The position numbers and the translations under genes are program-made. A stretch of 64,000 nt of DNA from Burkholderiaceae bacterium (lineage in GTDB: Bacteria > Pseudomonadota > Gammaproteobacteria > Burkholderiales > Burkholderiaceae_D): the NCBI GenBank assembly GCA_018261755.1, contig JAGTRJ010000001.1, forward strand, positions 62,001 through 126,000, given 5' to 3'. Below are positions 1 to 8,776 of this stretch, one piece after another. The stretch's first letter is position 1, and the number at the start of each line of letters is the position of its first letter. The notes beneath the pieces were generated by a model. That model saw only the letters and a program-made list of their open reading frames with translations, did no database searches and was not told the DNA's origin.

Positions 1-110
1 CGACCGTGCGCATCGGTCAGCAGGCCATCCGGCTGTTCAAGCCGCTGGGGAACCGCTGGCACCGCGTTCGGATAATGGTAACTGGCGATCGGAATGATCT
101 TGTGGTTCAT
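1..110 (-). CDS. moaA: MoaA N-terminus, partial (molybdenum cofactor biosynthesis)
   Basis: Only the first 36 codons lie in the window; the gene continues past the left edge on the minus strand. The peptide starts MNHKIIPIASYHYPN and reaches PDGLLTDAHGR, which resembles the segment that in betaproteobacterial MoaA precedes the radical-SAM cysteine motif (GLLTD..GRP..DLRISVTDRCNFRC). MoaA is the GTP 3',8-cyclase of molybdopterin synthesis. The radical-SAM cysteines are outside the window, so the call rests on this short N-terminal match and on the position beside rne, a common neighbour in Burkholderiales. Confidence 0.6.
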   Translation of the reverse strand, partial: MNHKIIPIASYHYPNAVPAVPQRLEQPDGLLTDAHG

Positions 111-134
111 GCAGATACGTTAGCACAGCAGCGG

Positions 135-166
135 AAAAAGCGCAGGGGAGCGCGCACGCTCCCCTG
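135..166 (-). terminator. Rho-independent terminator of rne
   Basis: A perfect 10-bp stem (143-152 with 157-166) closes a 4-nt loop. On the minus strand it is followed after three bases by five T. It lies 22 bp past the rne stop codon and separates rne from moaA. Confidence 0.8.
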
Positions 167-188
167 TTATCCAGTAAATAGGTGTGGA

Positions 189-3146
189 TCAGTCGCGGCG
201 GGTATCCACCTGAACCAGCGGTTCATCCGACACGGCTTGCTGCGGACGGCGTACGCGGCGGCGCACTGGCACGACTTCGTCCTGCGCCGGCTGACTATCC
301 TGCACCGCGCGCACTTTTTCCGGATCGGTCGTTGCCATCGTCAGTCCGGCGGCGGCGAGGATGTCGGATATGTCGTCGCTGCCGGAAGCTGCTTCAGGTG
401 CATTTTCGGCCGCGTTTGCCACAACAACCGCTGCCGGTTGCACCGGAACAGCAGCAACTGCTTCGACAACCGGCGCTGGCGCCGTTTCAACCTCAACCGC
501 GACTGCTTCCCGCGGCGCCACGACTTCGGCCGGCACTTCATCAGCGATAGCCAAAGTTAATTGCGCTTGTGCTTCTATCACGGCAGGCGCTTCAGCCGGC
601 ACGGCTGGCGTTTCAACGGCAGCCGAAGCAAGTTCCGGCGCAGTCCAGCAGAAAGGCGCTTCATTTTCCTGCTCGGCGCTGGCGACTTCCGGCGGCACTG
701 CATCCGGTACCACCACGGCCGACGCCAGCTCGACTGCTGCGACTGCTGGTGCGGCAGGCTGAACCGGTTCTGCCGTAACGGCAACTGGCTTGCTGACTGG
801 CTCGTTGATTGCTGCTTCTGCCAGTGGTGCAGTGGCCTGTTCGGCCGATGCCTGCAATTCGTTCGCGGGCTGCTCGTCGCCACCCTCAGCCATATCCTCG
901 GCATTTTCAGGCGCATCGCCACGCGCGGCGCGATCTCCACGGCGGTTGCGATTGCGGCCGCCACGGCGGCGACGGCGGCGCGGTTCTTCGCCGGTTTGTT
1001 CGGTCGTTTCGATGCCATCAACAAGTTGTGGCGCGGCTTCGTCGCCAGCCTGCAACGGCATAGCTGGCTCGATATTGCCTGTGGTTACAGCCACGGAGGC
1101 AGCAGCTAGCAATGCCTTGTCCTTTTGCACTTCTTCCGTGCGCGCTTCGGCAGCGACGGCTTCTTTGCGATCTTCGCGCTGGCTGCGCGCGCCTTCACGC
1201 GGCTGACGTGGCTGGCGCGGCGGACGCGGTGCTGCCGGCTCGGCCGTCACCTCGGTCTTGGGCTGCTGTTTAGCCGGTTGTTCCTCACGTTGCTCGCTGC
1301 GCGGTTCATTACGGCGTGTTTCGCGTTCCTCGCGATCACGGCCACCGCGACGGCCACGCCCGCGGCCACGCGCAGAGCGTTCGCCTCCCTGTGCCGGCTT
1401 GCCTTCCTTGGCTGGTGCCGGGGCAGCAGCCTGTTCCGCCGGTTTCGAACGGAAGAAGCCAAACAGGCGGCTGAAGAAACCTTCTTCCTGCACTGCTACG
1501 GGCGCAACCTCCGGTTCGACCGGTTTGCGCACTGGTGCAGGCTGTACCGGTGTGAAGCCCTGAACCACGGCTTCTTGGCGCGGTTTTGCTGTTTCCTTCT
1601 GGCGCTTGTCGTAGCCGGCGTCGGTATCTGCCTGTTCTGCCAGCGCATAGCTGGCCTCGCTGTCATCGAGGCGCGGATCGTCCTGTTTGATGCGTTCGAG
1701 TTTGTAGTGCGGCGTTTCCAGATGCTTGTTCGGAATGACGATCAGGCGCACGTGATGGCGGGTTTCGATCTTCAGGATCTCGCCGCGCTTTTCATTCAGC
1801 AGGAAGGCCGCCACATCGACCGGCATCTGCGCATGAATCATGGCCGAATTTTCCTTCATCGCTTCTTCCTGGATGATGCGCAGGATTTGCAGCGCGGAAG
1901 ATTCGATATCGCGGATATGGCCGGTGCCGTTGCAGCGCGGGCAGGTGACATGCGTACCTTCGGACAGCGAAGGACGCAGCCGCTGGCGCGACAGTTCCAT
2001 CAGGCCGAAACGCGAAATCTTGCCCATCTGTACGCGGGCACGGTCGTAATGCAGCGCATCCTTCAGCCGGTTTTCGATTTCGCGCTGGTTGCGCGAGCTT
2101 TCCATGTCGATGAAGTCGATCACGATCAGGCCGCCCAGGTCGCGCAGGCGCAACTGGCGCGCGACTTCTTCCGCTGCCTCGCAGTTGGTGTTGAAGGCCG
2201 TGGTTTCGATGTCGGTGCCGCGGGTTGAGCGGGCGGAGTTGACGTCAATCGATACCAGCGCTTCAGTGTGGTCAATGACGATCGCGCCGCCGGACGGTAG
2301 CGGTACCGTGCGCGAATACGCGGTTTCGATCTGGTGCTCGATCTGGAAGCGTGAGAACAGCGGCACGTCGTCGGTGTAACGCTTCACGCGATGCACCATG
2401 TCCGGCATCACGTGGCTCATGAACTGGCGCGCCTGTTCGTAAATCTCGTCGGTATCGACCAGAATTTCGCCGATATCCGGCTGGAAATAGTCACGAATAG
2501 CGCGAATCACGAGCGAGGATTCGTGGTAAATCAGGAAGGCGCCCGGCGCTGATTTGCCGGCGCTGTCAATTGCGCGCCACAGTTGCAACAGGTAATTCAA
2601 GTCCCATTGCAGTTCCTCGACACTGCGGCCAATGCCGGCGGTGCGCGCGATGACCGACATGCCCGCCGGCAGTTCGAGCTTGTCCATCGCCTCGCGCAAT
2701 TCCTGCCGTTCCTCGCCTTCGACCCGGCGCGAAACGCCGCCGCCGCGAGGGTTGTTCGGCATCAGCACCAGGTAACGGCCAGCCAGCGAAACAAAGGTGG
2801 TCAGCGCCGCGCCCTTGTTGCCGCGTTCTTCCTTTTCCACCTGCACCATGACTTCCTGACCTTCACGCAGCGCGGTCTTGACCGACGCATTGCGTACGTC
2901 GACACCTTCCTTGAAGAAGGCGCGCGTGACTTCCTTGAATGGCAGGAAACCGTGGCGATCTTCGCCATAGTTCACGAAGCAGGCTTCGAGCGAAGGCTCG
3001 ATGCGCGTGACCACGGCTTTGTAGATGTTGGACTTATGCTGCTCGCGTCCGGCGATTTCGATATCGATGTCGATCAGCTTCTGGCCATCGACAATCGCAA
3101 CGCGCAATTCTTCCTGCTGCGTTGCGTTGAACAACATGCGTTTCAT
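189..3146 (-). CDS. rne: Ribonuclease E
   Basis: Endoribonuclease E of 985 aa, the core enzyme of mRNA decay and rRNA/tRNA processing. It begins MKRMLFNATQQEELRVAIVD, the classic RNase E/G start. An S1 RNA-binding domain lies at about residues 36-120 (FVNYGEDRHGFLPF). The catalytic core carries SIDVNSA and GLIVIDFIDM, which hold the metal-binding aspartates, and a Zn-link CPRCNGTG at about residue 404. After about residue 510 the chain is a long low-complexity tail: an Arg-rich block (RGRGRGRRGGRDR), a second one (RRRRRRGGRNRNRRGDR), then an Ala/Val/Pro/Glu-rich region. This is the natively disordered degradosome scaffold seen in the family. A terminator follows the gene. Confidence 0.97.
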   Translation of the reverse strand: MKRMLFNATQQEELRVAIVDGQKLIDIDIEIAGREQHKSNIYKAVVTRIEPSLEACFVNYGEDRHGFLPFKEVTRAFFKEGVDVRNASVKTALREGQEVMVQVEKEERGNKGAALTTFVSLAGRYLVLMPNNPRGGGVSRRVEGEERQELREAMDKLELPAGMSVIARTAGIGRSVEELQWDLNYLLQLWRAIDSAGKSAPGAFLIYHESSLVIRAIRDYFQPDIGEILVDTDEIYEQARQFMSHVMPDMVHRVKRYTDDVPLFSRFQIEHQIETAYSRTVPLPSGGAIVIDHTEALVSIDVNSARSTRGTDIETTAFNTNCEAAEEVARQLRLRDLGGLIVIDFIDMESSRNQREIENRLKDALHYDRARVQMGKISRFGLMELSRQRLRPSLSEGTHVTCPRCNGTGHIRDIESSALQILRIIQEEAMKENSAMIHAQMPVDVAAFLLNEKRGEILKIETRHHVRLIVIPNKHLETPHYKLERIKQDDPRLDDSEASYALAEQADTDAGYDKRQKETAKPRQEAVVQGFTPVQPAPVRKPVEPEVAPVAVQEEGFFSRLFGFFRSKPAEQAAAPAPAKEGKPAQGGERSARGRGRGRRGGRDREERETRRNEPRSEQREEQPAKQQPKTEVTAEPAAPRPPRQPRQPREGARSQREDRKEAVAAEARTEEVQKDKALLAAASVAVTTGNIEPAMPLQAGDEAAPQLVDGIETTEQTGEEPRRRRRRGGRNRNRRGDRAARGDAPENAEDMAEGGDEQPANELQASAEQATAPLAEAAINEPVSKPVAVTAEPVQPAAPAVAAVELASAVVVPDAVPPEVASAEQENEAPFCWTAPELASAAVETPAVPAEAPAVIEAQAQLTLAIADEVPAEVVAPREAVAVEVETAPAPVVEAVAAVPVQPAAVVVANAAENAPEAASGSDDISDILAAAGLTMATTDPEKVRAVQDSQPAQDEVVPVRRRVRRPQQAVSDEPLVQVDTRRD

Positions 3147-3726
3147 TTATATTGCACTCCGGAGCCCGAAGGCTCTCATTCATGCCGCATTCAGCCTGAG
3201 GCAAACGCGGCAATGGTCATCGAACGTACGCTCGAACGAAGTGTCTGGGGAGGTGGGAATTGCCATGGGATGCGGCGCAACGACATGGAATGGGTACCAC
3301 GTTGCGGCAAATGGGCGCGGATGCGAACGGGTTGGCCGCCATGCCAGGATGCCTCTGCACGATTGAGCAGTCTGAATATTTCAAATAAAAAAAACATATT
3401 CGTGGGCAACAAGCAGGTTTATCGATAACGACAAACAGGGTTAACGGCAGCCAGAAACGCCATCTCATCAACCAGCAAGCACACGATTTCAGGTGGTGCT
3501 TGCCGGACTTATCCTTGAAATCCAAACAGTTTGTTCGACATCACGATGCCTGTCCGATTGCATCTACGGCGCAACCCGGGCGGGCATCGGGGATGATGCG
3601 TACACTTTTTTCATCGAATTTGCAGCTGGGCTAGGCCGATGAAAGGCCCCATATACGGAAACAATATTGTAACCCGTCAGGCCAGAACTTGTTTTATACT
3701 GGCTCCCTGTTGATTATATATTCAAA
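3147..3726. other. Intergenic region between divergent rne and rluC
   Basis: This 580-bp gap holds the leaders of two divergent genes and no convincing coding sequence. Just upstream of the rne Shine-Dalgarno (GGAG, complement of 3158-3161) is a short hairpin, GAGCC-loop-GGCTC (3162-3175), read on the minus strand with a UUCG-type loop. Long 5' leaders are usual for rne, where RNase E autoregulates its own mRNA in enterics; whether that happens here cannot be told. On the rluC side, TTGTTT (3689-3694) and GATTAT (3712-3717) are 17 bp apart and could be a promoter giving a very short leader. Confidence 0.4.
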
Positions 3727-4761
3727 ATGAAGGACTTAGAGAGATTTTCAGGGAAAGTTGCTGAAAAGCGTCACGGCGCGAAGGCTTCGCGGGCACAGCC
3801 AGAGGTGCAATTCGTCACAATTTCAGACGAAGATGCCGGTCAGCGCATAGACAATTTCCTGTTACGCATATGCAAAGGTGTGCCGAAAAGCCACATCTAT
3901 CGCATCCTGCGTTCCGGCGAAGTGCGCGTCAACAAGGGGCGCATCGATCAAACCTACCGGCTGGAAGCGGGCGATATCGTGCGCATCCCACCGGTGCGCA
4001 CGGCAGAAAAGCCTGTGCAAACGGTGCCAGCAGCGGATTTCCCCATCCTGTACGAGGACAGCCATCTGCTGATTATCGACAAACCGGCTGGCGTTGCCGT
4101 GCATGGCGGTTCGGGCGTCAGCTATGGCGTGATTGAACAGTTGCGCGCCAAGCGGCCCGACGCGAAATTCCTCGAACTGGTGCATCGGCTGGATCGCGAA
4201 ACTTCCGGCATCCTGCTGGTGGCCAAAAAACGCTCCGCGCTGAAGCACCTGCACGAGCAAATCCGCGGCGGCACGGTTGACAAGCGTTACCTGACGCTGG
4301 TACGTGGCGACTGGAAAAATGCGCGCCAGCATGTGAAGCTGCCGCTGTACAAGTATTCGACTTCCGACGGCGAAAAACGGGTGCGGGTGCAGGAGGGCGG
4401 CATGGCGTCGCACACGATCTTCAACCTGCTGCAAAAATATGACGACTATGCGTTGCTGGAAGCCGAACTGAAAACAGGGCGCACGCACCAGATTAGGGTA
4501 CACCTTTCATCAAGTGGTTTCGTGATTGCAGGTGACGACAAATACGGCGATTTTGCGCTGAATCGGCAACTGCAAAAAGCCGAAGGCGGTCGCAACCGCT
4601 TGAAACGGATGTTTTTGCACGCATATAAGATCCAGTTCACGCACCCGGAAACCGGCGAAACGATCACCATTGATTCGCCGCTGGCGGCTGAATGTGAGCG
4701 TTTCCTGCATGGCCTGGAAGCGACGGATGACGCGGTGCGCGAAGATACGACAACTGACTGA
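3727..4761 (+). CDS. rluC: 23S rRNA pseudouridine synthase RluC
   Basis: RluA-family pseudouridine synthase of 344 aa. An S4 RNA-binding domain (about residues 40-100, QRIDNFLLRICKG...SGEVRVNKGRI) precedes the catalytic domain. The catalytic motif is HRLDRETSGILLVAKK, with the nucleophilic Asp at about residue 156, and the downstream motif is LKTGRTHQIRVHLSS. RluC modifies uridines 955, 2504 and 2580 of 23S rRNA in E. coli. Divergent from rne, the same linkage as in E. coli, which supports RluC over its paralogue RluD. It is first in a tight four-gene run. Confidence 0.92.
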   Translation: MKDLERFSGKVAEKRHGAKASRAQPEVQFVTISDEDAGQRIDNFLLRICKGVPKSHIYRILRSGEVRVNKGRIDQTYRLEAGDIVRIPPVRTAEKPVQTVPAADFPILYEDSHLLIIDKPAGVAVHGGSGVSYGVIEQLRAKRPDAKFLELVHRLDRETSGILLVAKKRSALKHLHEQIRGGTVDKRYLTLVRGDWKNARQHVKLPLYKYSTSDGEKRVRVQEGGMASHTIFNLLQKYDDYALLEAELKTGRTHQIRVHLSSSGFVIAGDDKYGDFALNRQLQKAEGGRNRLKRMFLHAYKIQFTHPETGETITIDSPLAAECERFLHGLEATDDAVREDTTTD

Positions 4762-4790
4762 CAAGGAGCGGGCGGTTTTCTGCCCACGGT

Positions 4791-5450
4791 ATGGCACAAA
4801 AGCAATTCGACCTGATCGTGTTTGATTGGGATGGCACATTGATGGACAGCACGGCCGCGATCGTGAAATCGATCCAGGCTTCGGCGCGGGATCTCGGTCT
4901 GCCGGTGCCGGACAATCACGCCGCGGCATACGTGATCGGGCTCGGATTGCCGGAAGCATTGCGCGCGGCGATGCCGGGGCTGGAGCCGAAGTACTATCCG
5001 CAAATGATAGAACGCTACCGCCATCATTATCTGAGCCGCGACCACGGCCTGACGCTGTTCGACGGCGTGCGCGAAATGCTGGACGAACTATCGCAAATGG
5101 GCTATCTGCTGGCGGTGGCCACCGGCAAGAGCCGTGCTGGTTTGAACCGTGCGCTGCAGGAATCCAGCCTTGGTTCGCTGTTCGATGCCACGCGCTGCGC
5201 CGATGAAACCCATTCGAAACCGCATCCGGCAATGCTGCAGGAACTGACCGAACAGCTCGGGCAAGACATCGGACGCACGGTAATGATTGGCGACACCACG
5301 CATGATTTGCAAATGGCGAGCAACGCCGGTGCCAGCGGCATTGCGGTGCATTATGGCGCGCATCCGGAAACGATGCTGCGCGAATTCAATCCGCTGTTTG
5401 CCGCCAATTCCGTAGCCGAATTGCACGACTGGCTGCGCAGGCATGCATGA
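4791..5450 (+). CDS. HAD-superfamily phosphatase, phosphoglycolate-phosphatase-like
   Basis: HAD hydrolase of 219 aa. Motif I is VFDWDGTLMDS, with the nucleophile and acid/base aspartates at residues 12 and 14. Motif II lies in AVATGKSRAG, and motifs III/IV include SKPHPAM and MIGDTTHDLQMASNAGA. A helical cap domain occupies roughly residues 20-85. The arrangement is that of the Gph/PpaX-type group, but the substrate cannot be read from sequence. It starts 29 bp after rluC and its stop overlaps the next gene by 4 bp (ATGA), so the genes are translationally coupled. Confidence 0.85.
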   Translation: MAQKQFDLIVFDWDGTLMDSTAAIVKSIQASARDLGLPVPDNHAAAYVIGLGLPEALRAAMPGLEPKYYPQMIERYRHHYLSRDHGLTLFDGVREMLDELSQMGYLLAVATGKSRAGLNRALQESSLGSLFDATRCADETHSKPHPAMLQELTEQLGQDIGRTVMIGDTTHDLQMASNAGASGIAVHYGAHPETMLREFNPLFAANSVAELHDWLRRHA

Positions 5451-5821
5451 TGACTGGCGAGGGCATCCCGGTTTGCGCATCGGCTGATTTGCCGGAAGGC
5501 GAGCAGGGTGTGCGTTTTCCGCTGACCGCCGCGGGTGAAGATGCAACTGGTTTCGTGGTGCGGCATCAGGGTGTGGTGCATGGATACCTGAACCGATGCC
5601 TCCATTTGCCGCTGGAGCTCGATCAGGGTAGCGGCAGATTTTTCGATTCAAGCGGGCATTTCCTGATGTGCGCGAAGCATGGCGCGGTTTACATGCCGGA
5701 CACCGGGCGCTGCGCTGGCGGTCCATGCAGTGGCGGGCGCCTGCAAGTGATCCATGTTGAAGAAAAGGATGGCCGGATTGTCTGGCATCCGGATGAATTT
5801 GCGCGCCCTGTCAGGGCATGA
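5447..5821 (+). CDS. Rieske [2Fe-2S] domain protein
   Basis: Single-domain Rieske protein of 124 aa. The two ligand motifs are visible: CLH (CxH, about residues 49-51) and CAKHGAVY (CxxH, about residues 75-78), followed by GRCAGGPCSGGRL, the typical Gly/Pro turn after the second motif. There is no signal peptide or membrane segment, so it is probably a cytoplasmic ferredoxin-like electron carrier. It overlaps both neighbours by 4 bp (HAD phosphatase upstream, S49 peptidase downstream). The function is unassigned. Confidence 0.88.
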   Translation: MMTGEGIPVCASADLPEGEQGVRFPLTAAGEDATGFVVRHQGVVHGYLNRCLHLPLELDQGSGRFFDSSGHFLMCAKHGAVYMPDTGRCAGGPCSGGRLQVIHVEEKDGRIVWHPDEFARPVRA

Positions 5822-6819
5822 CTGACCATTTACCAAGCGAACATATGAACGAACAAAACGACAAGCCGGCCGCCAAACCGGAAAAGGAAGGATGGGAACG
5901 CGAAGTTCTCGAACAGCTGGCTTTTGCCGCGCTAAAAGAACAGCGCACGCGTCGCCGCTGGAGCATCTTTTTCAAATGCTCGGTCTTGCTGCTGATCGTG
6001 TTCAGCATCTGGCAATTCATGGACATGAAGCGCAGCGACAAGGAATCCTTCGGCCGGCATACCGCAGTAATCGACATCGACGGTCCGATCAGCGCCGATC
6101 AGAACAGCGCCTCCAAATCGGTGATACCGGCATTGAACAATGCCTTTTCCGACAAGGGCTCGGTTGGCGTGGTTCTGCGCATCAACAGCCCCGGCGGCAG
6201 CCCGGTGCAGGCCGGCATGATCAACGACGAGATTCAGCGCCTGCGCAAGGCCTATCCGGAAAAACCGCTGTATGTGGTCGTGAATGAAATCTGCGCATCG
6301 GGCGGGTATTACATTGCGGCGGCGGCGGACAAGATTTACGTCGACAAGGCCAGCATAGTCGGTTCGATCGGCGTGCTAATCAACAGCTTCGGCTTCACCG
6401 GCGCGATGGAAAAACTGGGTGTGGAACGCAGGTTGATGACGGCGGGCGAAAACAAGGGCTTCCTCGACCCGTTCAGTCCGCAATCGGCCAGACACAAGGA
6501 ACACGCACAAAAAATGCTGGATGAAGTTCACCAGCAATTCATTGATGTGGTGCGCAAGGGACGCGGCAACAGGCTGAAAGAAAATCCGGAAATCTTTTCC
6601 GGCCTGTTCTGGAGCGGCAGCAAGGCGGTTGAACTGGGGCTGGCCGATGATTTCGGCACGGTCGAATCGGTGGCGCGCGATGTGCTGAAAGCGGATGAAA
6701 TGGTCGATTACACCGAACACGAAGGCTTGCGCGAACGGATGCTGAAAAAGTTCGGCGCATCGGTTGGCGCTGGAATGGTCAAATCCCTGTGGGGCAGTTC
6801 CGCAGCGGCATTTCAATAG
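5818..6819 (+). CDS. S49-family signal peptide peptidase (SppA-like)
   Basis: Membrane-anchored serine protease of 333 aa with one N-terminal transmembrane segment (about residues 45-64, FFKCSVLLLIVFSIWQF). The S49 core includes INSPGGSPVQAG, the serine motif NEICASGGYYIAAAADKIY and the lysine region VDKASIVGSIGVL. The length matches short single-domain SppA homologues rather than the duplicated E. coli form. The family degrades leftover signal peptides. An ATG at 5845 could also be the start, but the ATGA overlap with the Rieske gene favours 5818. A strong terminator follows. Confidence 0.9.
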   Translation: MTDHLPSEHMNEQNDKPAAKPEKEGWEREVLEQLAFAALKEQRTRRRWSIFFKCSVLLLIVFSIWQFMDMKRSDKESFGRHTAVIDIDGPISADQNSASKSVIPALNNAFSDKGSVGVVLRINSPGGSPVQAGMINDEIQRLRKAYPEKPLYVVVNEICASGGYYIAAAADKIYVDKASIVGSIGVLINSFGFTGAMEKLGVERRLMTAGENKGFLDPFSPQSARHKEHAQKMLDEVHQQFIDVVRKGRGNRLKENPEIFSGLFWSGSKAVELGLADDFGTVESVARDVLKADEMVDYTEHEGLRERMLKKFGASVGAGMVKSLWGSSAAAFQ

Positions 6820-6833
6820 CATTTCCGCGCAAT

Positions 6834-6863
6834 AAAAAAACGGGGGGCTGCCCCCGTTTTTTT
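6834..6863. terminator. Bidirectional rho-independent terminator
   Basis: CGGGGG (6841-6846) pairs with CCCCCG (6851-6856) across GCTG. Seven A flank the left side and seven T the right, so it can stop transcription from both sides. It lies between the convergent S49 peptidase and PsiF-repeat genes. Confidence 0.93.
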
Positions 6864-6879
6864 ATTCTTCATCAATGAG

Positions 6880-7212
6880 TTACAGCATGTCTTTTACACA
6901 CTTCTTGACGTAGCTATTCTTGGCTGCGCCAGCCAGTTTCTTGCCGGCAGCTTCCTTGTCGCAGCTGGCATTGATTGCATCGCTGCTGCATTTCTTTTCG
7001 AAACTATTCTTGGCCGCGCCAGCGAGTTTCTTGTCGGCAGCCTGCTTGTCGCAGCTAGCCTTGATCGTATCCTTTTCGCACTTGGTGACGAAGCTTTCCT
7101 TGGCTGCGCCAGCCAGTTTTTTCTCGGCTGCCTTCGCATCACAGGCGGCATCGGCAGCAAAAGACGTAGCGGCAAACAGGCCCAGCAGGGCGGCAATCAC
7201 AATCTTCTTCAT
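6880..7212 (-). CDS. PsiF-repeat periplasmic protein
   Basis: Exported protein of 110 aa. The ATG at 7212 is preceded by AGGAGAAAATTT, and the product starts with a clean signal peptide (MKKIVIAALLGLFAATSFAA). The mature part is three near-identical repeats of about 30 residues, each of the form CDxxAAxKKLAGAAKxSFxxKC, beginning at about residues 24, 54 and 84. Each has two cysteines that could form a disulfide. This is the PsiF repeat of the phosphate-starvation-inducible E. coli protein; E. coli PsiF has two. The role is unknown. AT-rich promoter-like sequence (TTGTGG and ATAATA about 17 bp apart) lies upstream, but I see no clear Pho box. Confidence 0.88.
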   Translation of the reverse strand: MKKIVIAALLGLFAATSFAADAACDAKAAEKKLAGAAKESFVTKCEKDTIKASCDKQAADKKLAGAAKNSFEKKCSSDAINASCDKEAAGKKLAGAAKNSYVKKCVKDML

Positions 7213-7793
7213 AAATTTTCTCCTGTTGTTATCAGGGCAAAATGCCCGTGCAGCTATTATTACATGGCAAATTCGCACCACAAAAGAGAATCGATGCCAA
7301 ACCGGCAGCATAGTTCTGAATATTGCCGCGTCACCAGCCAGTCACTTTTTGCTGCCAGAATGCGTGCGTCTAACTTTTGGAACTGCAACATGAGAACCAT
7401 GCCAAACAATATCGTCCTGTTTGAAATCGCCGAAGCCGTCCGTATGGGATGCCTGTCGATGCCGGAGGATGCTTCCAGCTTCTTGTTCCGCCAGTCTTTC
7501 ATTGATGTGCACAGCAGCATTTATGGTGTTGATGGCATGAAGCCAGACAACGGCAGTGAGCGCGCCGAGATCGCCACAACCGGTGACCGCTAAAGAACAG
7601 GAAATGCGCCTGTGCCTGTCAGGTGTCTGAAAGCGCGAAATTTTTCTATAAAGTGCTGTCGGGGCAAGTGCGGCGCCAGATAACAGCCGTTTGAACCATG
7701 TCCACATTGCGCCGAAAATTGACCTGCAATTTCGCATAATTTGTATTATGTAAAACGACACGCCGAAAATTAAAGGCAGTATGGGCAGCCGTC
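7213..7793. other. 580-bp region with no supported gene
   Basis: Open frames occur on both strands (for example 7264-7593 on plus and 7342-7761 on minus). None has a recognisable domain, a good ribosome-binding site or a composition suggesting selection, and they overlap each other. The right end (about 7213-7260) is the promoter and leader of the PsiF-repeat gene. I see no repeats or RNA gene in the remainder. Confidence 0.4.
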
Positions 7794-8006
7794 CTACGTT
7801 GGCTCATAAAAATTCACCTGCCCCCATTTATTGAATTTCTCAGGCGGCAACACCACCGTCTCATACACCCTGATGTCACCATCCTTGGCGCACAGTTCGC
7901 GCACTTGCAGATCCAGCCGGTCCTTTTCGCGTTCGCAACCACCGAGCACAAGCAAACAAAACAGCAACGCCAGCCAGATCAAAGCGGGTTTGGATGTTTT
8001 TTCCAT
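7794..8006 (-). CDS. Small lipoprotein, probably C-terminally truncated
   Basis: 70-aa product with an N-terminal hydrophobic segment ending in a lipobox (LVLGGC, Cys at about residue 24), so a predicted lipoprotein. The rest contains RELCAKDGDIRVYETVVLPP. That pattern (CAKDGGIKVYETVxLP..FDKWG) recurs, as I recall it, in longer betaproteobacterial hypothetical lipoproteins of roughly 110-130 aa. Here the frame stops at NFYEPT. Reading past the stop gives only seven more codons before the next stop, with no family-like sequence, so the 3' part seems lost. It is 10 bp downstream of the cupin gene on the same strand. Confidence 0.6.
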   Translation of the reverse strand: MEKTSKPALIWLALLFCLLVLGGCEREKDRLDLQVRELCAKDGDIRVYETVVLPPEKFNKWGQVNFYEPT

Positions 8007-8016
8007 CTGGAGATTG

Positions 8017-8334
8017 TCATGAACGAATCATGATCAGCATCATCTTGAATTTCCTGATGCCTTTAAGCGCATGTGGTTCGTTGGCAGGCATGACAATGAA
8101 ATCGCCTTGCGCCAAGTGGTAAGGCTTTCCGGAAATGCTGATTTCAACTTCTCCATCTAACACTTGCACCATCGCATCGAATGGTGCTGTGTGCTCCGAA
8201 AGCCCCTGCCCTTCGTCAAAGGCAAACAAGGTTACCGTCCCTGTTCCTTTTTTCACGATAGTCTTGCTGACGACAGCATCCTGCTGATAATCCACCATAT
8301 CAACCAAACGATTCACATTCAATTCCGTATCCAT
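8017..8334 (-). CDS. Cupin-domain protein
   Basis: Single-domain cupin of 105 aa. The ATG at 8334 is preceded by AAGGAGAAAAAT, which fixes the start. A beta-barrel motif is visible: HTAPFDAMVQVLDGEVEIS (motif 1) and GDFIVMPANEPHALKG (motif 2). In motif 1 the usual HxH pair is reduced to one His; motif 2 keeps a His. It resembles the small stress-type cupins often annotated as cupin-2 proteins. No substrate can be assigned. Confidence 0.85.
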   Translation of the reverse strand: MDTELNVNRLVDMVDYQQDAVVSKTIVKKGTGTVTLFAFDEGQGLSEHTAPFDAMVQVLDGEVEISISGKPYHLAQGDFIVMPANEPHALKGIRKFKMMLIMIRS

Positions 8335-8431
8335 ATTTTTCTCCTTAATCTGACCTGATAGCTCTCTACTTACGAACATCCGCCACAGGATTCATACGAT
8401 TGGACGCACAATTCTGGGTCACGGTGTCTTA

Positions 8432-8632
8432 TTAATTACTTCTTGTTACTGCATCTTGAGCAAGCCTGAGATGCTGGTGGCTGCGGCATACGCCGGCTGG
8501 ATCGATTTCAGGCGATGGGTGATGGCAGACCACGCCGGTGAAGTAAATGTATTCGACGTGCGCGCACGTAACGCATCCCGACAGCCGGTGCGTTTGTTCC
8601 ATCGTGTAGATCAGGCGTGGCGTTTCAGGCAT
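8432..8632 (-). CDS. Hypothetical Cys-rich small protein
   Basis: A 66-aa frame with cysteines spaced as CVTC...VVCHHP...GVCRSHQ, which could be a small metal-binding knuckle. This is the only reason to list it. There is no clear Shine-Dalgarno at 8632 or at the internal ATG at 8602, and I do not recognise a family. It sits alone between the cupin and EF-hand genes. It may be a chance frame. Confidence 0.3.
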   Translation of the reverse strand: MPETPRLIYTMEQTHRLSGCVTCAHVEYIYFTGVVCHHPSPEIDPAGVCRSHQHLRLAQDAVTRSN

Positions 8633-8776
8633 TTGTTGTTTTGCTTGCGGTCATCCGGCGCAATGACGCCGTATGCAAGCATAGCCTGAAATTGCCTGAT
8701 TGGTATTGTTTTTTGATTATGCGGCTGGATGGGCGAAATCGCCTAGCATCCAGCCGGTTGGGGAGCGCAGAAGGAA

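Noticed and set aside
1125-2228. Antisense ORF opposite rne
   Set aside because: It lies wholly within the rne coding sequence on the other strand, with no start signal or family match.
7264-7761. Overlapping ORFs of 109 aa (plus) and 139 aa (minus)
   Set aside because: No domain, weak start sites, and each overlaps the other; probably a non-coding stretch.
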